Assembly (NCBI GenBank): GCA_900759445.1
Contig: CAAEVH010000075.1
Coordinates: 1-64,000, forward strand
Length of the DNA stretch: 64,000 bases
Reading direction: 5' to 3'
DNA from: an uncultured Raoultella sp.
GTDB taxonomy: Bacteria > Pseudomonadota > Gammaproteobacteria > Enterobacterales > Enterobacteriaceae
Shown: piece by piece, positions 7,474 through 17,105 of the stretch
How positions within the stretch are numbered: the first letter of the stretch is position 1
Layout of the letters: every line of letters starts with the position of its first letter
Notes under the pieces: generated by a model
Told to the model about the DNA's origin: nothing
Database searches by the model: none
What the model saw: the letters and a program-made list of their open reading frames with translations, nothing else
Translations under genes and position numbers: made by a program

Positions 7474-10131
7474 ATGAAATCATTAAAAACAGGCCTGCTG
7501 GCAACCGCAGTTGCTGGAATAATGGGCAGCGGAACAGCCTTTGCCAATCAGCAAACTGTCGATCAAATCAGTCAACTCAAGTTTAACTATACCGTCGTGG
7601 ATAACCACGCGGCGCTGCATGGCGTTGATTGCGCCAGCCTGGGCGCGGACTGGGCATCCTGTAACAAGGCCACCATCAGGTTAACGAATGATGGCGATGC
7701 AATTACGGGTAAAGACTGGGCGATTTATTTCTCCAGTATTCGCCGGATTCTGAGCGTGGATAATGCCCGGTTTAAGGTTACGCATATCATCGGCGACCTG
7801 CACAAACTGGAACCTACTGATAAATTTAGCGCATTCCCGGCAGGACAAGCTGTGGACATCCCGATTATTAATGAATACTGGCAGCTGTTTATGAGTGATG
7901 TGATCCCGCGTTGGTACGTCACTTCCACGGATGCGCAGCCCAAAGTCATTGGCAGTACCGATACAGAAGATCTCAATCAGATTGTCACACCAATTCGCGG
8001 TGATTTATGGAAAAGCACGGCCGCCGACAACAATGTCCTGATGACGGCCGAAGTACGCTTTGAGAAAAACAGCGATGTGAAATTGCTCAACGCCTCATCC
8101 CTGCGCGGCCAAATTGTGCCAACGCCGCGGGTGGTTAACGTGCATGATCGGGATGTTGATCTGAGCCACGGAGTTAAGCTGGATCTCTCTGCCCTGCCGA
8201 AGCCGTCGGCAGAGGCGATTACCGAGCGCTTCTCCCTGCTGGGCTTGAAAACCGATCGAGGTTACCCGGTGCGTACCGAAATTTCTGCGCCATCTTTCCA
8301 GGGTAAGGAAGCGGTACCGGGAGCTTATACCCTTAAGATTGACGAAAAGGGGGCACTGGTAACCGGTTACGATCGGGCTGGGGTCTTCTACGGCCTCCAG
8401 TCAATTCTTTCACTGGTTCCTGCAGAGGGGCCGATGAAGATCGCCACTCTTGAAGCCAGAGATGCGCCGCGTTTCCAGTATCGTGGTTTGTTTATCGATG
8501 TTGCGCGTAATTTTCACAGTAAAGCGGCTATCTTGCGGGCACTGGAACAGATGGCGGCGCTGAAGCTGAATAAATTCCATCTTCATCTCAGCGACGATGA
8601 AGGCTGGCGTATTGAGATCCCTGGGCTACCTGAACTGACGGAAGTCGGAGGAAAGCGCTGCCATGATTTGACGGAAAAAACCTGCCTGCTGCCGCAACTG
8701 GGGTCAGGCCCGGATAGCACTACGAACGGCAGTGGTTGGTTTAGCCGTGCTGATTATATTGAGATACTCAAGTATGCCAAAGCGCGGCAGATTGATGTCA
8801 TCCCGGAAATTGATATGCCCGCGCATGCCCGAGCGGCAACCATATCGATGGAAGCCCGCTACGATCGTCTGATGAAAGAAGGTAAAGAGAAAGAAGCGAA
8901 TGAATTCCGTCTACTCGATCCTGACGATACTTCGGTGACTACCGGGGTTCAGTTCTACGATCGCACCGGTTATCTGAACCCATGCTTACCGTCGTCTCGT
9001 CATTTTGTCGATAAGGTGATGGGCGAAATCCAGAAAATGCATGAAGAGGCGGGACTACCGCTAACGACCTGGCATTTTGGTGGTGATGAAGCGAAAAATA
9101 TTTATCTGGGCGCCGGATATACCGATAAAAACAATCCGCAGGAAGGTAAAGGTCAGATTGAACAGCGCAATCAGGATAAACCGTGGGCGAAGTCAGCGGT
9201 CTGCCAGGCCATGCTGAAAGAGGGAAAAGTGGCCGATATTGAGCATCTGCCGAGCTGGTTCGCCGTGGAAGTCAGTCAACTGGTCAACCAGCATGGTATT
9301 GCGAAAATGCAGGCCTGGCAGGATGGATTAAAGCATGCTAAGGATGCGACCGATTTTGCCACCCAAAAAACGGCGGTAAATTTCTGGGACACCTTGTTCT
9401 GGGGCGGTGCGGAGTCGGTTAATGACTGGGCAAACAAAGGCTACGAAGTGGTCATTTCCAACCCGGATTATGTTTATCTGGATCACCCATACGAGGTTAA
9501 TCCTCAGGAGCCAGGCTTCTACTGGGCAACGCGCTTTAGCGATGAGCGTAAGATCTTTGGATTCACACCAAATAACCTGCCGCAAAATGCAGAAACTTCA
9601 CTCGATCGGGACGGTAACCCGTTTGAAGGCAAGGCAGATAAAGAGTGGCCGGGCGCGTATGGCCTGTCGGCTCAAATATGGAGCGAAATCGTCCGTACCG
9701 ACGAAGAGATGGAATATCGCCTCTTCCCGCGGCTGTTCTCCGTTGCCGAACGCGCATGGCATCAAGCGGCGTGGGAGCAGGATTACCTGAAGGGGAAAAG
9801 CTATAAGGCGGGCGTAACGCACCATGTTGATGCGAAAGCACAGAATAAGGACTGGATTCGTTTCGCCAATATCCTGGGCAGCCGGGAACTGGCGAAGATG
9901 GAAAAAGCCAGTATAGCGTTCCGTTTGCCGGTACCGGGGGCGAAAATCACCAACGGCAAACTGGAAGCAAACACCAGTTTCCCGGGGATGATCATTGAGT
10001 ACTCCACCAATGGTGGCAGCAGCTGGCAACGTTATGATGACAATGCGCAACCACAGGTGCAGGGCGCAGTGAACGTACGTACTGTCAGCGCCGATGGTAA
10101 ACGTTTTAGCCGCATCGATACCGTCAGGTAA
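7474..10131 (+). CDS. Secreted GH20 beta-N-acetylhexosaminidase (chitobiase)
   Basis: This 885-aa precursor matches the length and layout of Serratia-type chitobiase: signal peptide 1-24 (cleavage after AFA), N-terminal carbohydrate-binding CHB_HEX domain (about 30-190), GH20b domain (about 210-330), GH20 catalytic barrel (about 335-770) and a C-terminal immunoglobulin-like domain (about 805-885). The catalytic Asp-Glu pair lies in HFGGDE (D538, E539), and the barrel opening YRGLFIDVARNFHS is typical. It hydrolyses GlcNAc from chitobiose and related glycans in the periplasm or outside. The ATG at 7474 has AAGGA upstream; an upstream in-frame GTG at 7441 is less likely. No chitin-transport genes are adjacent. 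Confidence 0.95.
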   Translation: MKSLKTGLLATAVAGIMGSGTAFANQQTVDQISQLKFNYTVVDNHAALHGVDCASLGADWASCNKATIRLTNDGDAITGKDWAIYFSSIRRILSVDNARFKVTHIIGDLHKLEPTDKFSAFPAGQAVDIPIINEYWQLFMSDVIPRWYVTSTDAQPKVIGSTDTEDLNQIVTPIRGDLWKSTAADNNVLMTAEVRFEKNSDVKLLNASSLRGQIVPTPRVVNVHDRDVDLSHGVKLDLSALPKPSAEAITERFSLLGLKTDRGYPVRTEISAPSFQGKEAVPGAYTLKIDEKGALVTGYDRAGVFYGLQSILSLVPAEGPMKIATLEARDAPRFQYRGLFIDVARNFHSKAAILRALEQMAALKLNKFHLHLSDDEGWRIEIPGLPELTEVGGKRCHDLTEKTCLLPQLGSGPDSTTNGSGWFSRADYIEILKYAKARQIDVIPEIDMPAHARAATISMEARYDRLMKEGKEKEANEFRLLDPDDTSVTTGVQFYDRTGYLNPCLPSSRHFVDKVMGEIQKMHEEAGLPLTTWHFGGDEAKNIYLGAGYTDKNNPQEGKGQIEQRNQDKPWAKSAVCQAMLKEGKVADIEHLPSWFAVEVSQLVNQHGIAKMQAWQDGLKHAKDATDFATQKTAVNFWDTLFWGGAESVNDWANKGYEVVISNPDYVYLDHPYEVNPQEPGFYWATRFSDERKIFGFTPNNLPQNAETSLDRDGNPFEGKADKEWPGAYGLSAQIWSEIVRTDEEMEYRLFPRLFSVAERAWHQAAWEQDYLKGKSYKAGVTHHVDAKAQNKDWIRFANILGSRELAKMEKASIAFRLPVPGAKITNGKLEANTSFPGMIIEYSTNGGSSWQRYDDNAQPQVQGAVNVRTVSADGKRFSRIDTVR

Positions 10132-10137
10132 CGGGTT

Positions 10138-10164
10138 AACCGGTGAGGATACTCACCGGTTTCT
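10138..10164 (+). terminator. rho-independent terminator after hexosaminidase
   Basis: A perfect 10-bp stem AACCGGTGAG / CTCACCGGTT with a GATA loop is followed by TTCTT. It starts 7 bases after the stop codon. Confidence 0.85.
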
Positions 10165-10437
10165 TATGCCCTGCTGGTAATCGTGTGGCGTTGTTCAATG
10201 CCAATATTCATCATTTTCGCCCCATTGTCGTAAAACGGGTGAACACAGAAGGGAATAATGTCCAATAGCAGGACGGGATACACCGGTTTCGTGCGGCAAT
10301 ATGCAGCGCACTACTCTTCCAGAAAAACTAGCCTCTGCGTACTGTCAATGCCGCAAAAACCTGTTTCCAGTGCTGGTTCATAAATTTCATAAAGCGCCAA
10401 CAGCCGCTCAAGAGACAATAAACGAATGATGCCTGCC
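10164..10437 (-). pseudogene. Possible decayed reading frame, family unknown
   Basis: Read on the minus strand from about 10437, one frame gives a protein-like segment (WAGIIRLLSLERLLALYEIY...) with an amber stop near 10310. It then continues in the same frame to TAA at 10164-10166, ending in a segment containing PFYDNGAKMMNIGIEQ. The composition looks coding, but there is an in-frame stop and no convincing start. I do not recognise the family. This may be a gene remnant or a chance frame. Confidence 0.25.
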
Positions 10438-10988
10438 CATTAGGCGATATATTTTGTCACTAATGAAATCCCCCCCCAGTGAAGTACATTTAATACATGA
10501 TCAGCTAACGTCTATCTTTTACCCGGCATAACGATTTCACATTTCGTACCAAATAAAAAAACAACATCGCCTTTATCTAATCACTCCATTATTAAGAATC
10601 TCATGCATAGTTAACCCTTGTCGTAACGTCGACCACCAACGAAAAACCGCGAAGGCGGGGCAATATGTCTTTATCATTTGTGAAGCCGCGGCAGAACGCC
10701 TCAGGATAAGATTTTTTCACATTTTTAAATGCGCACTTCATGTTTCATCAGATTAAATCACTACACAATTCCAGCCCTCAACACCAAGATACTCCGGCAA
10801 ACTAAAAAGCGCTTTGCGTTTATTTTAGTTGCATTGATGTTGAAATTTAACTCCGCGGTTATTTTATGCGCCAACCCTTAGCATGCGTATAAAACGAAGC
10901 GTAATTTCAACATTAACTTTAAAGGAAGAAATTACACTCACCAGCCTAATACATGTAGGCTGATTATTTTTCTAAAGGATATTTTGCA
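10438..10988. promoter_or_regulatory. Upstream region of fimbrial operon
   Basis: This is about 550 bp of AT-rich sequence without a gene I can support, and it should contain the fimbrial promoter. A hairpin CAGCCTA / TAGGCTG (10942-10962) lies just before the ribosome-binding site of the pilin gene, in the mRNA leader. I looked for paired inverted repeats of a fim-type invertible switch and found none. Confidence 0.4.
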
Positions 10989-11540
10989 ATGAAAAAAAGT
11001 TTGGTGTTGATCCCTGTTACTGCGATGTCTCTTCTGATTAGTGCACAGGCGTTAGCTGCTGATAATACCGTCACTTTCCTTGGGGAAGTCACCTCTGAAA
11101 CCTGTACCGTGGCGATTAACGGCAACAAAGTTAGCCCGGTAGTTCTGCTGCCGAGCGTTAATAAATCCGAACTGCTTACTGCGGGTAGCGTTGCGAAACC
11201 AACCACCTTCGACATCAGCGTAAGCGGCTGTACTGGCAATCCTACACAACCAACGACTATTTCCAGCAAATTTGCAGGTAACAGCATCACCGTAGGCGGC
11301 AACCTGGGCAACGTGGCAACGGGTACTACTGCGGCAACAAATGCTGAAATCCAGATTCTGGATACCGCTGCAGCGCCAATCAACTTTACGACTCCCTTTA
11401 CTGCATCTGGCGATCTGACTCTGGCGGCAGCAGCAGATTCTGCCTCTGCGACCTACACCGCGCAGTATATCAGTGAAGCCGGCGTTGCCACCCCAGGCGC
11501 GGTACAGGCCTCGATGCAGTACGCGGTTAGCTACAACTAA
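10989..11540 (+). CDS. Major fimbrial subunit (type 1 pilin family)
   Basis: This 183-aa precursor has a signal peptide (1-23, cleavage after ALA) and the FimA-type Ig fold lacking its last strand. Two cysteines (in SETCTV and SGCTGN) form the usual disulfide, and the C-terminus ends with the aromatic-flanked donor-strand-accepting motif (QYAVSYN). It forms the pilus rod after periplasmic capture by the neighbouring chaperone. A strong site (AAAGGA) lies 9 bases upstream of the ATG. It is the first gene of the operon and is followed by a stem-loop that should make it the most abundant product. Confidence 0.92.
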   Translation: MKKSLVLIPVTAMSLLISAQALAADNTVTFLGEVTSETCTVAINGNKVSPVVLLPSVNKSELLTAGSVAKPTTFDISVSGCTGNPTQPTTISSKFAGNSITVGGNLGNVATGTTAATNAEIQILDTAAAPINFTTPFTASGDLTLAAAADSASATYTAQYISEAGVATPGAVQASMQYAVSYN

Positions 11541-11587
11541 TCAGGCGTTAAAACAGGGATTCAATATCTCTTAATCGATATTTAGAT

Positions 11588-11615
11588 AAATTAAGACCAG
11601 GGATGGTCTTAATTT
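11588..11615 (+). terminator. Intra-operon stem-loop after pilin gene
   Basis: A perfect 12-bp stem AAATTAAGACCA / TGGTCTTAATTT with a GGGA loop is followed by ATTCTTT. Such hairpins between a major pilin gene and the assembly genes act as partial terminators or 3' stabilisers that raise pilin over usher and chaperone. Confidence 0.75.
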
Positions 11616-11660
11616 ATTCTTTCCGGGTTGTCAGAAAATAATTTCCAACAGGTGACTGAT

Positions 11661-12386
11661 ATGTCCCGCTTACAATGGCGTAGCATTTTCTTATTTATAT
11701 TATCCCTCTATTTTTGTCAGTCAGCATTGGCCAGTGTGGTCATGACCGGCTCGCGGGTAATTTATCCCTCTGACGCAAAGTCCGTTGATCTAAAACTAAG
11801 AAATGATAATGATTTTCCTTATGTGATTCAGGCCTGGTTCGACAGTGGCGATCCCTCCTCTACGCCTGAAACAGGAACGGCCCCTTTTATTGTTACGCCG
11901 CCAACGTTTCGCATTGCGGCAAAAGAAGGGCAAATTTTACGCGTTTTCTTTACGCAAGATAAACCGTTGCCGCAGGACCGGGAATCTATATTTTATTTCA
12001 ACTTCCTTCAGGTACCTCCGGCAAACATTGGCGGCGATAAAGGTAGCAAAATCGTTGTGATGTTGAAAAACAGAATGAAAGTGTTTTATCGACCCACGGG
12101 TTTAAAAACTAACCCAAAAATGATTTTCGACTATCTGACGGTCAGTAACACGTCAGCAAATAGCATCCGGGTTACTAATACCTCTCCCTATTACATCTCA
12201 TTAAGCAAGGTGAGCGTTAACGGTGTTAATGCAAAGCATAAACCACCAATGATTGCGCCTTTTACCGCTGTAGACATTGCGCTTAATGCCGGAAAGGTGA
12301 CTGACAGGAGCGCTAAGGGAATAGAGATCGGTCTGGTTAATGATTATGGAGCAACGGTAAGCCATGTATATCCAATTCAAAAATAA
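11661..12386 (+). CDS. Periplasmic fimbrial chaperone (first of two)
   Basis: This 241-aa PapD-like chaperone has a signal peptide of about 24 residues and two Ig domains. The SRVIYPSDAKSVDLKLRN start of domain 1, the FYFNFLQVPP segment and the RMKVFYRPTGL interdomain region with the conserved Arg/Lys are all present. It binds unfolded subunits in the periplasm by donor-strand complementation and hands them to the usher. I chose the ATG at 11661 over an upstream in-frame TTG at 11628 because it opens directly into the signal peptide. It overlaps the usher gene by 23 bases. Confidence 0.9.
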   Translation: MSRLQWRSIFLFILSLYFCQSALASVVMTGSRVIYPSDAKSVDLKLRNDNDFPYVIQAWFDSGDPSSTPETGTAPFIVTPPTFRIAAKEGQILRVFFTQDKPLPQDRESIFYFNFLQVPPANIGGDKGSKIVVMLKNRMKVFYRPTGLKTNPKMIFDYLTVSNTSANSIRVTNTSPYYISLSKVSVNGVNAKHKPPMIAPFTAVDIALNAGKVTDRSAKGIEIGLVNDYGATVSHVYPIQK

Positions 12387-14955
12387 GGAAGTTTATTTTC
12401 GTCTTGCATTAATAACCTGCATGATTAAAGCCTCTCTGTTTTCGCATTCGGCCTTTGCAGAAGAGTATCGTTTTGACAACAATTTACTCGCTGGATCAGG
12501 GTTTGCTAAAGGTATCAGCCTGGAAAAATTCAACGATACTGAGGTTATCATTGCGCCGGGGCAGCAGAATTTAGACCTGGTACTCAATGGTACTAAAATA
12601 AAAAGCCAGGTTCCGGTTAAATTCCAGAAAATCAATCCGACGGACAAAAGTGCGCAGCTGTGTCTTGATGCTGAGCTAATTAAACTGTTACAGCTAAAAA
12701 TCCAGCCCTCCTCCCTCCCCCAGGTCCCGTGTTTATCTTTAACGGATATTACCCGGCAGGGAAGCTGGCGGATTAAACCGTCAACGCTGTCGGTGGAGTT
12801 TTCCATCCCACAAATTATGCTCAACCGCCCGCCTCGCGACTATATCCCGGTTGCCGAATGGGATGCGGGGGCGCCGCTGTTATTTTTACGCCATAACACC
12901 AGCTACACCCGCAATATTCTGCGTGACATTCACTACAGCTATCTGTGGAGCATGATCAACGCCGGCGCAAATATGGGGATGTGGCAATTACGTCACCAGG
13001 CCAATCTGCGCTACATGCAGAGCAGCACTGCAGGCAATGCCTATAAATGGAACTCGGTGAGAACCTGGGTACAGCGCCCGCTGCCCGCCATCTCCAGCGA
13101 GCTGATGGTCGGCGATACCTATACCGACAGCGCCATGTTTGGCTCAATCTCTTTTAACGGCGTCAAGCTGTATACCGATCAAAGCATGTGGCCACAGGGA
13201 AAACTGGGCTACGCGCCCGAAATCCGTGGCGTGGCCAATACCAATGCCCGGGTTTTGATCCGCCAGGCAGGCCATCTTATTTACGAAACGCAGGTTCCTC
13301 CGGGCCCCTTTCTGATCGACGACCTCTACAATACCCGTAGTCAGGGTGATATTGAGGTGCAGATCATTGAAACCGACGGAAAATCGTCCTTCTTCGTTGT
13401 GCCTTATGCTGCCGTGCCGGGCTCCATGCGTCCGGGCAATATGAGCTATCAGTTGGCCGCAGGTAAAGTCAGGAATTATTACTCCGTACAGAATGCTTTC
13501 GCCGAAGGCGTCTTGCAGTACGGGGTGAATAACCGTTTTACCGCCAACACCGGCGCGCGGTTCGCCAACAATTATCAGGCATTGCTCGCCGGTGGCGTTT
13601 TCGCCTCTGAACTCGGCGCGTTATCGCTCAATACAACCTGGTCACATGCGCAGGTGGAAAACAATCAGTCCAAAAGCGGCTGGCGCGCCGAGGCGGCATA
13701 CAGCAAAACCTTCCCGAGCAACACCAATATTGTGCTGGCAGCCTACCGCTATTCCACCGCCGGATACCGCGATCTCCAGGATGTTCTCGGCGTGCGGCGC
13801 CAGCAACAGAACGGGGCTAATTATTACTCCGACACGCTTAAGCAACGTAACCGCTTCACCGCGACGTTAAGCCAGAACATGGACGAGTACGGTACTCTCT
13901 CGCTCAGCGGCAGCAGCACCGACTATTACAACAACCGTTCGCGTATCACTGAGCTACAGCTGTCCTACAACAACATATGGAAAAAGCTCAGCTACAACAT
14001 CAACGTCGGCAGGCAGCGTTCCAGCTGGAGTAACACGAATTATATCTATAGCGTCAATGACGCTGAATATGATTCCAGTCGTTATCAGAAATATACCGAG
14101 AACGTCGTTTCCATCGGGTTTTCCATTCCGCTCGACTGGCGTGACTCTCGCTCAAGCGTGTCGTTCGACATGACGAAGAATAAAAATACCCGCACGGCGA
14201 TGACCACCCTTTCCGGTTCCGCAGGCGAAGAAAATGATTTCACCTATTCCCTGTACGCCAATCACGACAAGTACACCGCACTGGAACAGGGCCGAAGCCA
14301 TACCATGCGCTGGGGCGCGAATGTGCAGGAGCGTACCCGTTCAGGAACAATGCGAGCCTCTTACGCTCACAGCGGCAAAGATCACCAGCTGGGTCTGGGA
14401 ACCGCAGGGACTCTGGCCCTGCACAGCGGCGGCGTCACCTACGGCCCGTACGCCAGTGATACCTTTGCTCTGGTTGAAGCCAAAGGTGCCAGCGGCGCGC
14501 GCATTAACAATGCGCAGGGAGCCAGAATTGATGTCTTCGGCTATGGGATTGCGCCTTCTCTGGCGCCATACCGCTACAACACCATCAGCATTGACGGTAA
14601 TTCCCTGGACCAGGATGTCGAGCTGGAAGGCGGAAACGTACGCGTGGTCCCGGTTCGCGGCGCGGTGCCGAAAGTGGCTTTCAACACCCTTGGCGGTACC
14701 CCTGCCCTGATCGCGGTCATGATGCCCGATGGCTCTCCGGTACCGATGGGTGCGGAGGTTCAGGACCGGGATGGGAAAAACATTGGGATGGCCGGCCAGA
14801 ATGGACAGGTCTATGCGCGCTTGCCCGATGCCTCCGGCACTTTGTTCATTCGCTGGGACAGCAAGCAAACGTGCCGTGTCAATTACCAGATGCCCGCACG
14901 GAATAAAGCATCAGGCAATAACTTCATCCATTTAAATGGCATCTGCGTACAGTGA
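12364..14955 (+). CDS. Outer-membrane fimbrial usher
   Basis: This 863-aa usher has a signal peptide (1-32), an N-terminal chaperone-binding domain starting EEYRFDNNLLAG, a 24-strand beta-barrel with plug, and two C-terminal domains. The paired cysteines near the end (TCRVNYQ and NGICVQ) are characteristic. Length and order of features are standard for FimD/PapC. It translocates and polymerises the pilin and adhesin at the outer membrane. It overlaps the chaperone gene upstream and stops 8 bases before the adhesin gene. Confidence 0.95.
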   Translation: MYIQFKNKEVYFRLALITCMIKASLFSHSAFAEEYRFDNNLLAGSGFAKGISLEKFNDTEVIIAPGQQNLDLVLNGTKIKSQVPVKFQKINPTDKSAQLCLDAELIKLLQLKIQPSSLPQVPCLSLTDITRQGSWRIKPSTLSVEFSIPQIMLNRPPRDYIPVAEWDAGAPLLFLRHNTSYTRNILRDIHYSYLWSMINAGANMGMWQLRHQANLRYMQSSTAGNAYKWNSVRTWVQRPLPAISSELMVGDTYTDSAMFGSISFNGVKLYTDQSMWPQGKLGYAPEIRGVANTNARVLIRQAGHLIYETQVPPGPFLIDDLYNTRSQGDIEVQIIETDGKSSFFVVPYAAVPGSMRPGNMSYQLAAGKVRNYYSVQNAFAEGVLQYGVNNRFTANTGARFANNYQALLAGGVFASELGALSLNTTWSHAQVENNQSKSGWRAEAAYSKTFPSNTNIVLAAYRYSTAGYRDLQDVLGVRRQQQNGANYYSDTLKQRNRFTATLSQNMDEYGTLSLSGSSTDYYNNRSRITELQLSYNNIWKKLSYNINVGRQRSSWSNTNYIYSVNDAEYDSSRYQKYTENVVSIGFSIPLDWRDSRSSVSFDMTKNKNTRTAMTTLSGSAGEENDFTYSLYANHDKYTALEQGRSHTMRWGANVQERTRSGTMRASYAHSGKDHQLGLGTAGTLALHSGGVTYGPYASDTFALVEAKGASGARINNAQGARIDVFGYGIAPSLAPYRYNTISIDGNSLDQDVELEGGNVRVVPVRGAVPKVAFNTLGGTPALIAVMMPDGSPVPMGAEVQDRDGKNIGMAGQNGQVYARLPDASGTLFIRWDSKQTCRVNYQMPARNKASGNNFIHLNGICVQ

Positions 14956-14963
14956 GATAACAC

Positions 14964-16313
14964 ATGAAATTTCCAGTTATTCAGTTAAAACACGGCCTGA
15001 TTGCCGCACTCATGATAGTCAGCGCCCCCTGGGCTCAGGCGGAGTGTCGCAGAGTGACCTCAATCGGTACGGGAATCAACGATATTCCTCAGGAAGTTGC
15101 CGATATGGGCTTCACCGCCACCCCGCTGGTCACGAATGGTAATAACGCCCCTATTTCTTTCGGGGTACTCAGTATCGGCACGGGGTCGGTATCATTAAAC
15201 CCACCCGGTACGTTACTGGGCACTGCAAACGTGGACGTGATTAGCTCCGGGCTGCATGCCCCCTATGCGGCGAATCAAATTTTATACAAATGCCCTTTGT
15301 CCGATGCGGATTCGCTCTATGAAATGTACGCCACGGCTAACTCAAACTTTTATGGTGGGATTGAGGTCAATGATATTGACAGCGGGTATATTACACCGGC
15401 AAAAAATGTCGCTTTTCGTATTACGAACCAGAAAGCAGGGGCGTATTACACAAAATTTTGGCAGGAGCGTAAATTAACCCCCGCGGATTATATTACCGTC
15501 GGTTCCACTATCTATGTTCCAGCTTCCGCGTTCAGCAATATCACCTTTGAGCTACTTAAAACCAACGATTCCGGCAATATCTCATATGCTGACCCACGTA
15601 ACGCATTTAACACCCTGACCCAGGCGCAAGCCACCGTGCGCTTTAAACCGGTTTTCGGTATGACCAGCCCCATCGCGGGGGCGCAGGCAACCAGCCCCTC
15701 AGCTTCTGCTACAAACATAGTGGCGGTGTGGGGGATGAGAGGAGGGAGTACCACCATCATCCACGGCGAGACCTGCGTGGTCAGTGATTTTGATCAGGTT
15801 GTTACTCTTCCCCCGATCGGGGCGGCTGAACTCAACGCCAGCATGACCAGCACCAGCAATTTTAATGTCGCGATTGAATGCGATGCCGGCGCGGTATCCG
15901 GGACGGTGACAAACACCACCACACCACCCGTGGCCATGGGGTTTCTGGTCACCCAGCCCACGGCGCTTGCCCAGGCTGCTACGCTGGGGCTGAAAAACGG
16001 TTACGGCGGCATCAGTCATTTGCTGGACAATAGCTACGGAACAAGCGGCGTGGCTTCAGGCGTCGGCATCCGCATTTACCCAGAGGGATCGAGTACGCCG
16101 CTTACTCTGCTGTCCACCAATACCACCACCGGAACAGGCAATGCCGCGGGCTGGTACGGCTTTAGCGATTATCTGGACAACGTTGGGGCAACGGGTACAG
16201 GTGGCAGTCGATATAGCGGATTATTCACCGCTTCTCTTGAGCGGCTTCCAGGATTACAAGCAACGGCAGGGTCGGTCCATGCGCAAGCACAGATTTTTGT
16301 CAGTCTTCAGTAA
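14964..16313 (+). CDS. Fimbrial tip adhesin (two-domain)
   Basis: This 449-aa precursor has a signal peptide (1-26, cleavage after AQA), a long N-terminal region (about 27-250) with no pilin similarity that should be the receptor-binding domain, and a C-terminal pilin-like domain (about 265-449) with paired cysteines (ETCVVSD and IECDAG). The end (AQIFVSLQ) is typical of a chaperone-bound subunit. This is the layout of FimH/StbD-like tip adhesins, though longer than FimH. The receptor cannot be predicted. It overlaps the second chaperone gene by 35 bases. Confidence 0.85.
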   Translation: MKFPVIQLKHGLIAALMIVSAPWAQAECRRVTSIGTGINDIPQEVADMGFTATPLVTNGNNAPISFGVLSIGTGSVSLNPPGTLLGTANVDVISSGLHAPYAANQILYKCPLSDADSLYEMYATANSNFYGGIEVNDIDSGYITPAKNVAFRITNQKAGAYYTKFWQERKLTPADYITVGSTIYVPASAFSNITFELLKTNDSGNISYADPRNAFNTLTQAQATVRFKPVFGMTSPIAGAQATSPSASATNIVAVWGMRGGSTTIIHGETCVVSDFDQVVTLPPIGAAELNASMTSTSNFNVAIECDAGAVSGTVTNTTTPPVAMGFLVTQPTALAQAATLGLKNGYGGISHLLDNSYGTSGVASGVGIRIYPEGSSTPLTLLSTNTTTGTGNAAGWYGFSDYLDNVGATGTGGSRYSGLFTASLERLPGLQATAGSVHAQAQIFVSLQ

Positions 16314-17007
16314 GACCTGCCTGATGATGACACTCTTGCTAAGTGCCCGCTATGCAGGCGCGGTGGTCAACAGCACGCAGAGCCGGCTGGTGTTTAATGA
16401 AAACAGTATCGCCGAGACGTTGGTGCTGGTGAATTCAGAAAGAGCGCCAGCGCTGGTTCAGGTCTGGAGCGATGATAACGATCCGCTGGCTCAGCCAGAT
16501 AACCTCCATACGCCTCTGGTTGTGGTGCCGCCGCTGTTTAAGCTGGAACCGGGAGAATCCCGCAATCTGCGCGTCATGCTCTCCTCGCGTCAGGAAATTG
16601 CGGCCGGGCGCGAGCGCGTCTACTGGCTGAATATCTATCAGATCCCGCCGAACACGCAATCTGACGGCGAAAAGGGTAAAAAAGTCATTTTGCCTCTGCG
16701 TATCCGCTTAAAAGTTTTTGTCCGCCCGGCCGGTCTGAAAGCACCGGATGAGAACATCGGAGAGTCGTTGATATTTACGCTTAAAAAAGGCAGTAGCACA
16801 AACCGGTCGCTGCTGATTACTAACCCTACGCCCTACAACATGACGTTAGGAGAGCTACGTCTGGGAGGAAAACAGCTGACCACCATGATGATTGCGCCCG
16901 GAGCTTCCACCGCTGTACCGCTTTCGCCAGCGAGCGCCTCCGGGCTGTTGAGCTGGTCAGTCATCGATGATTACGGCAAACAAATCGCCTATACGCGCCA
17001 ATTATGA
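16279..17007 (+). CDS. Periplasmic fimbrial chaperone (second of two)
   Basis: This 242-aa PapD-like chaperone has a signal peptide (about 1-28, cleavage after AGA), the domain 1 start STQSRLVFNENS and the conserved VYWLNIYQIPP and RIRLKVFVRPAGL stretches. I chose the ATG at 16279 because it opens the signal peptide and has AGGG upstream; the open frame reaches back to 16141. Two chaperones in one operon suggest that one serves the rod subunit and the other the tip adhesin just upstream. The order pilin-chaperone-usher-adhesin-chaperone is that of the Salmonella stb operon, as I recall it. Confidence 0.88.
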   Translation: MRKHRFLSVFSKTCLMMTLLLSARYAGAVVNSTQSRLVFNENSIAETLVLVNSERAPALVQVWSDDNDPLAQPDNLHTPLVVVPPLFKLEPGESRNLRVMLSSRQEIAAGRERVYWLNIYQIPPNTQSDGEKGKKVILPLRIRLKVFVRPAGLKAPDENIGESLIFTLKKGSSTNRSLLITNPTPYNMTLGELRLGGKQLTTMMIAPGASTAVPLSPASASGLLSWSVIDDYGKQIAYTRQL

Positions 17008-17018
17008 AGTCAGGCCTC

Positions 17019-17051
17019 TCTCCCCCACCCACTATCGATGGCTGGGGGAGA
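17019..17051 (+). terminator. Stem-loop after fimbrial operon
   Basis: A 9-bp stem TCTCCCCCA / TGGGGGAGA lies 12 bases after the last fimbrial gene. No T-run follows, so it may act as a 3' stabilising hairpin or a weak terminator. Confidence 0.4.
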
Positions 17052-17105
17052 AGCGCAGATGCGATGTAACACGGTTTATTAAATTCGACATAATTATAGT
17101 CTCCC

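Noticed and set aside
10438..10988. A fim-type invertible promoter switch before the fimbrial operon
   Set aside because: I found no pair of matching inverted repeats flanking a promoter-size segment and no recombinase gene nearby; only a short local hairpin is present.
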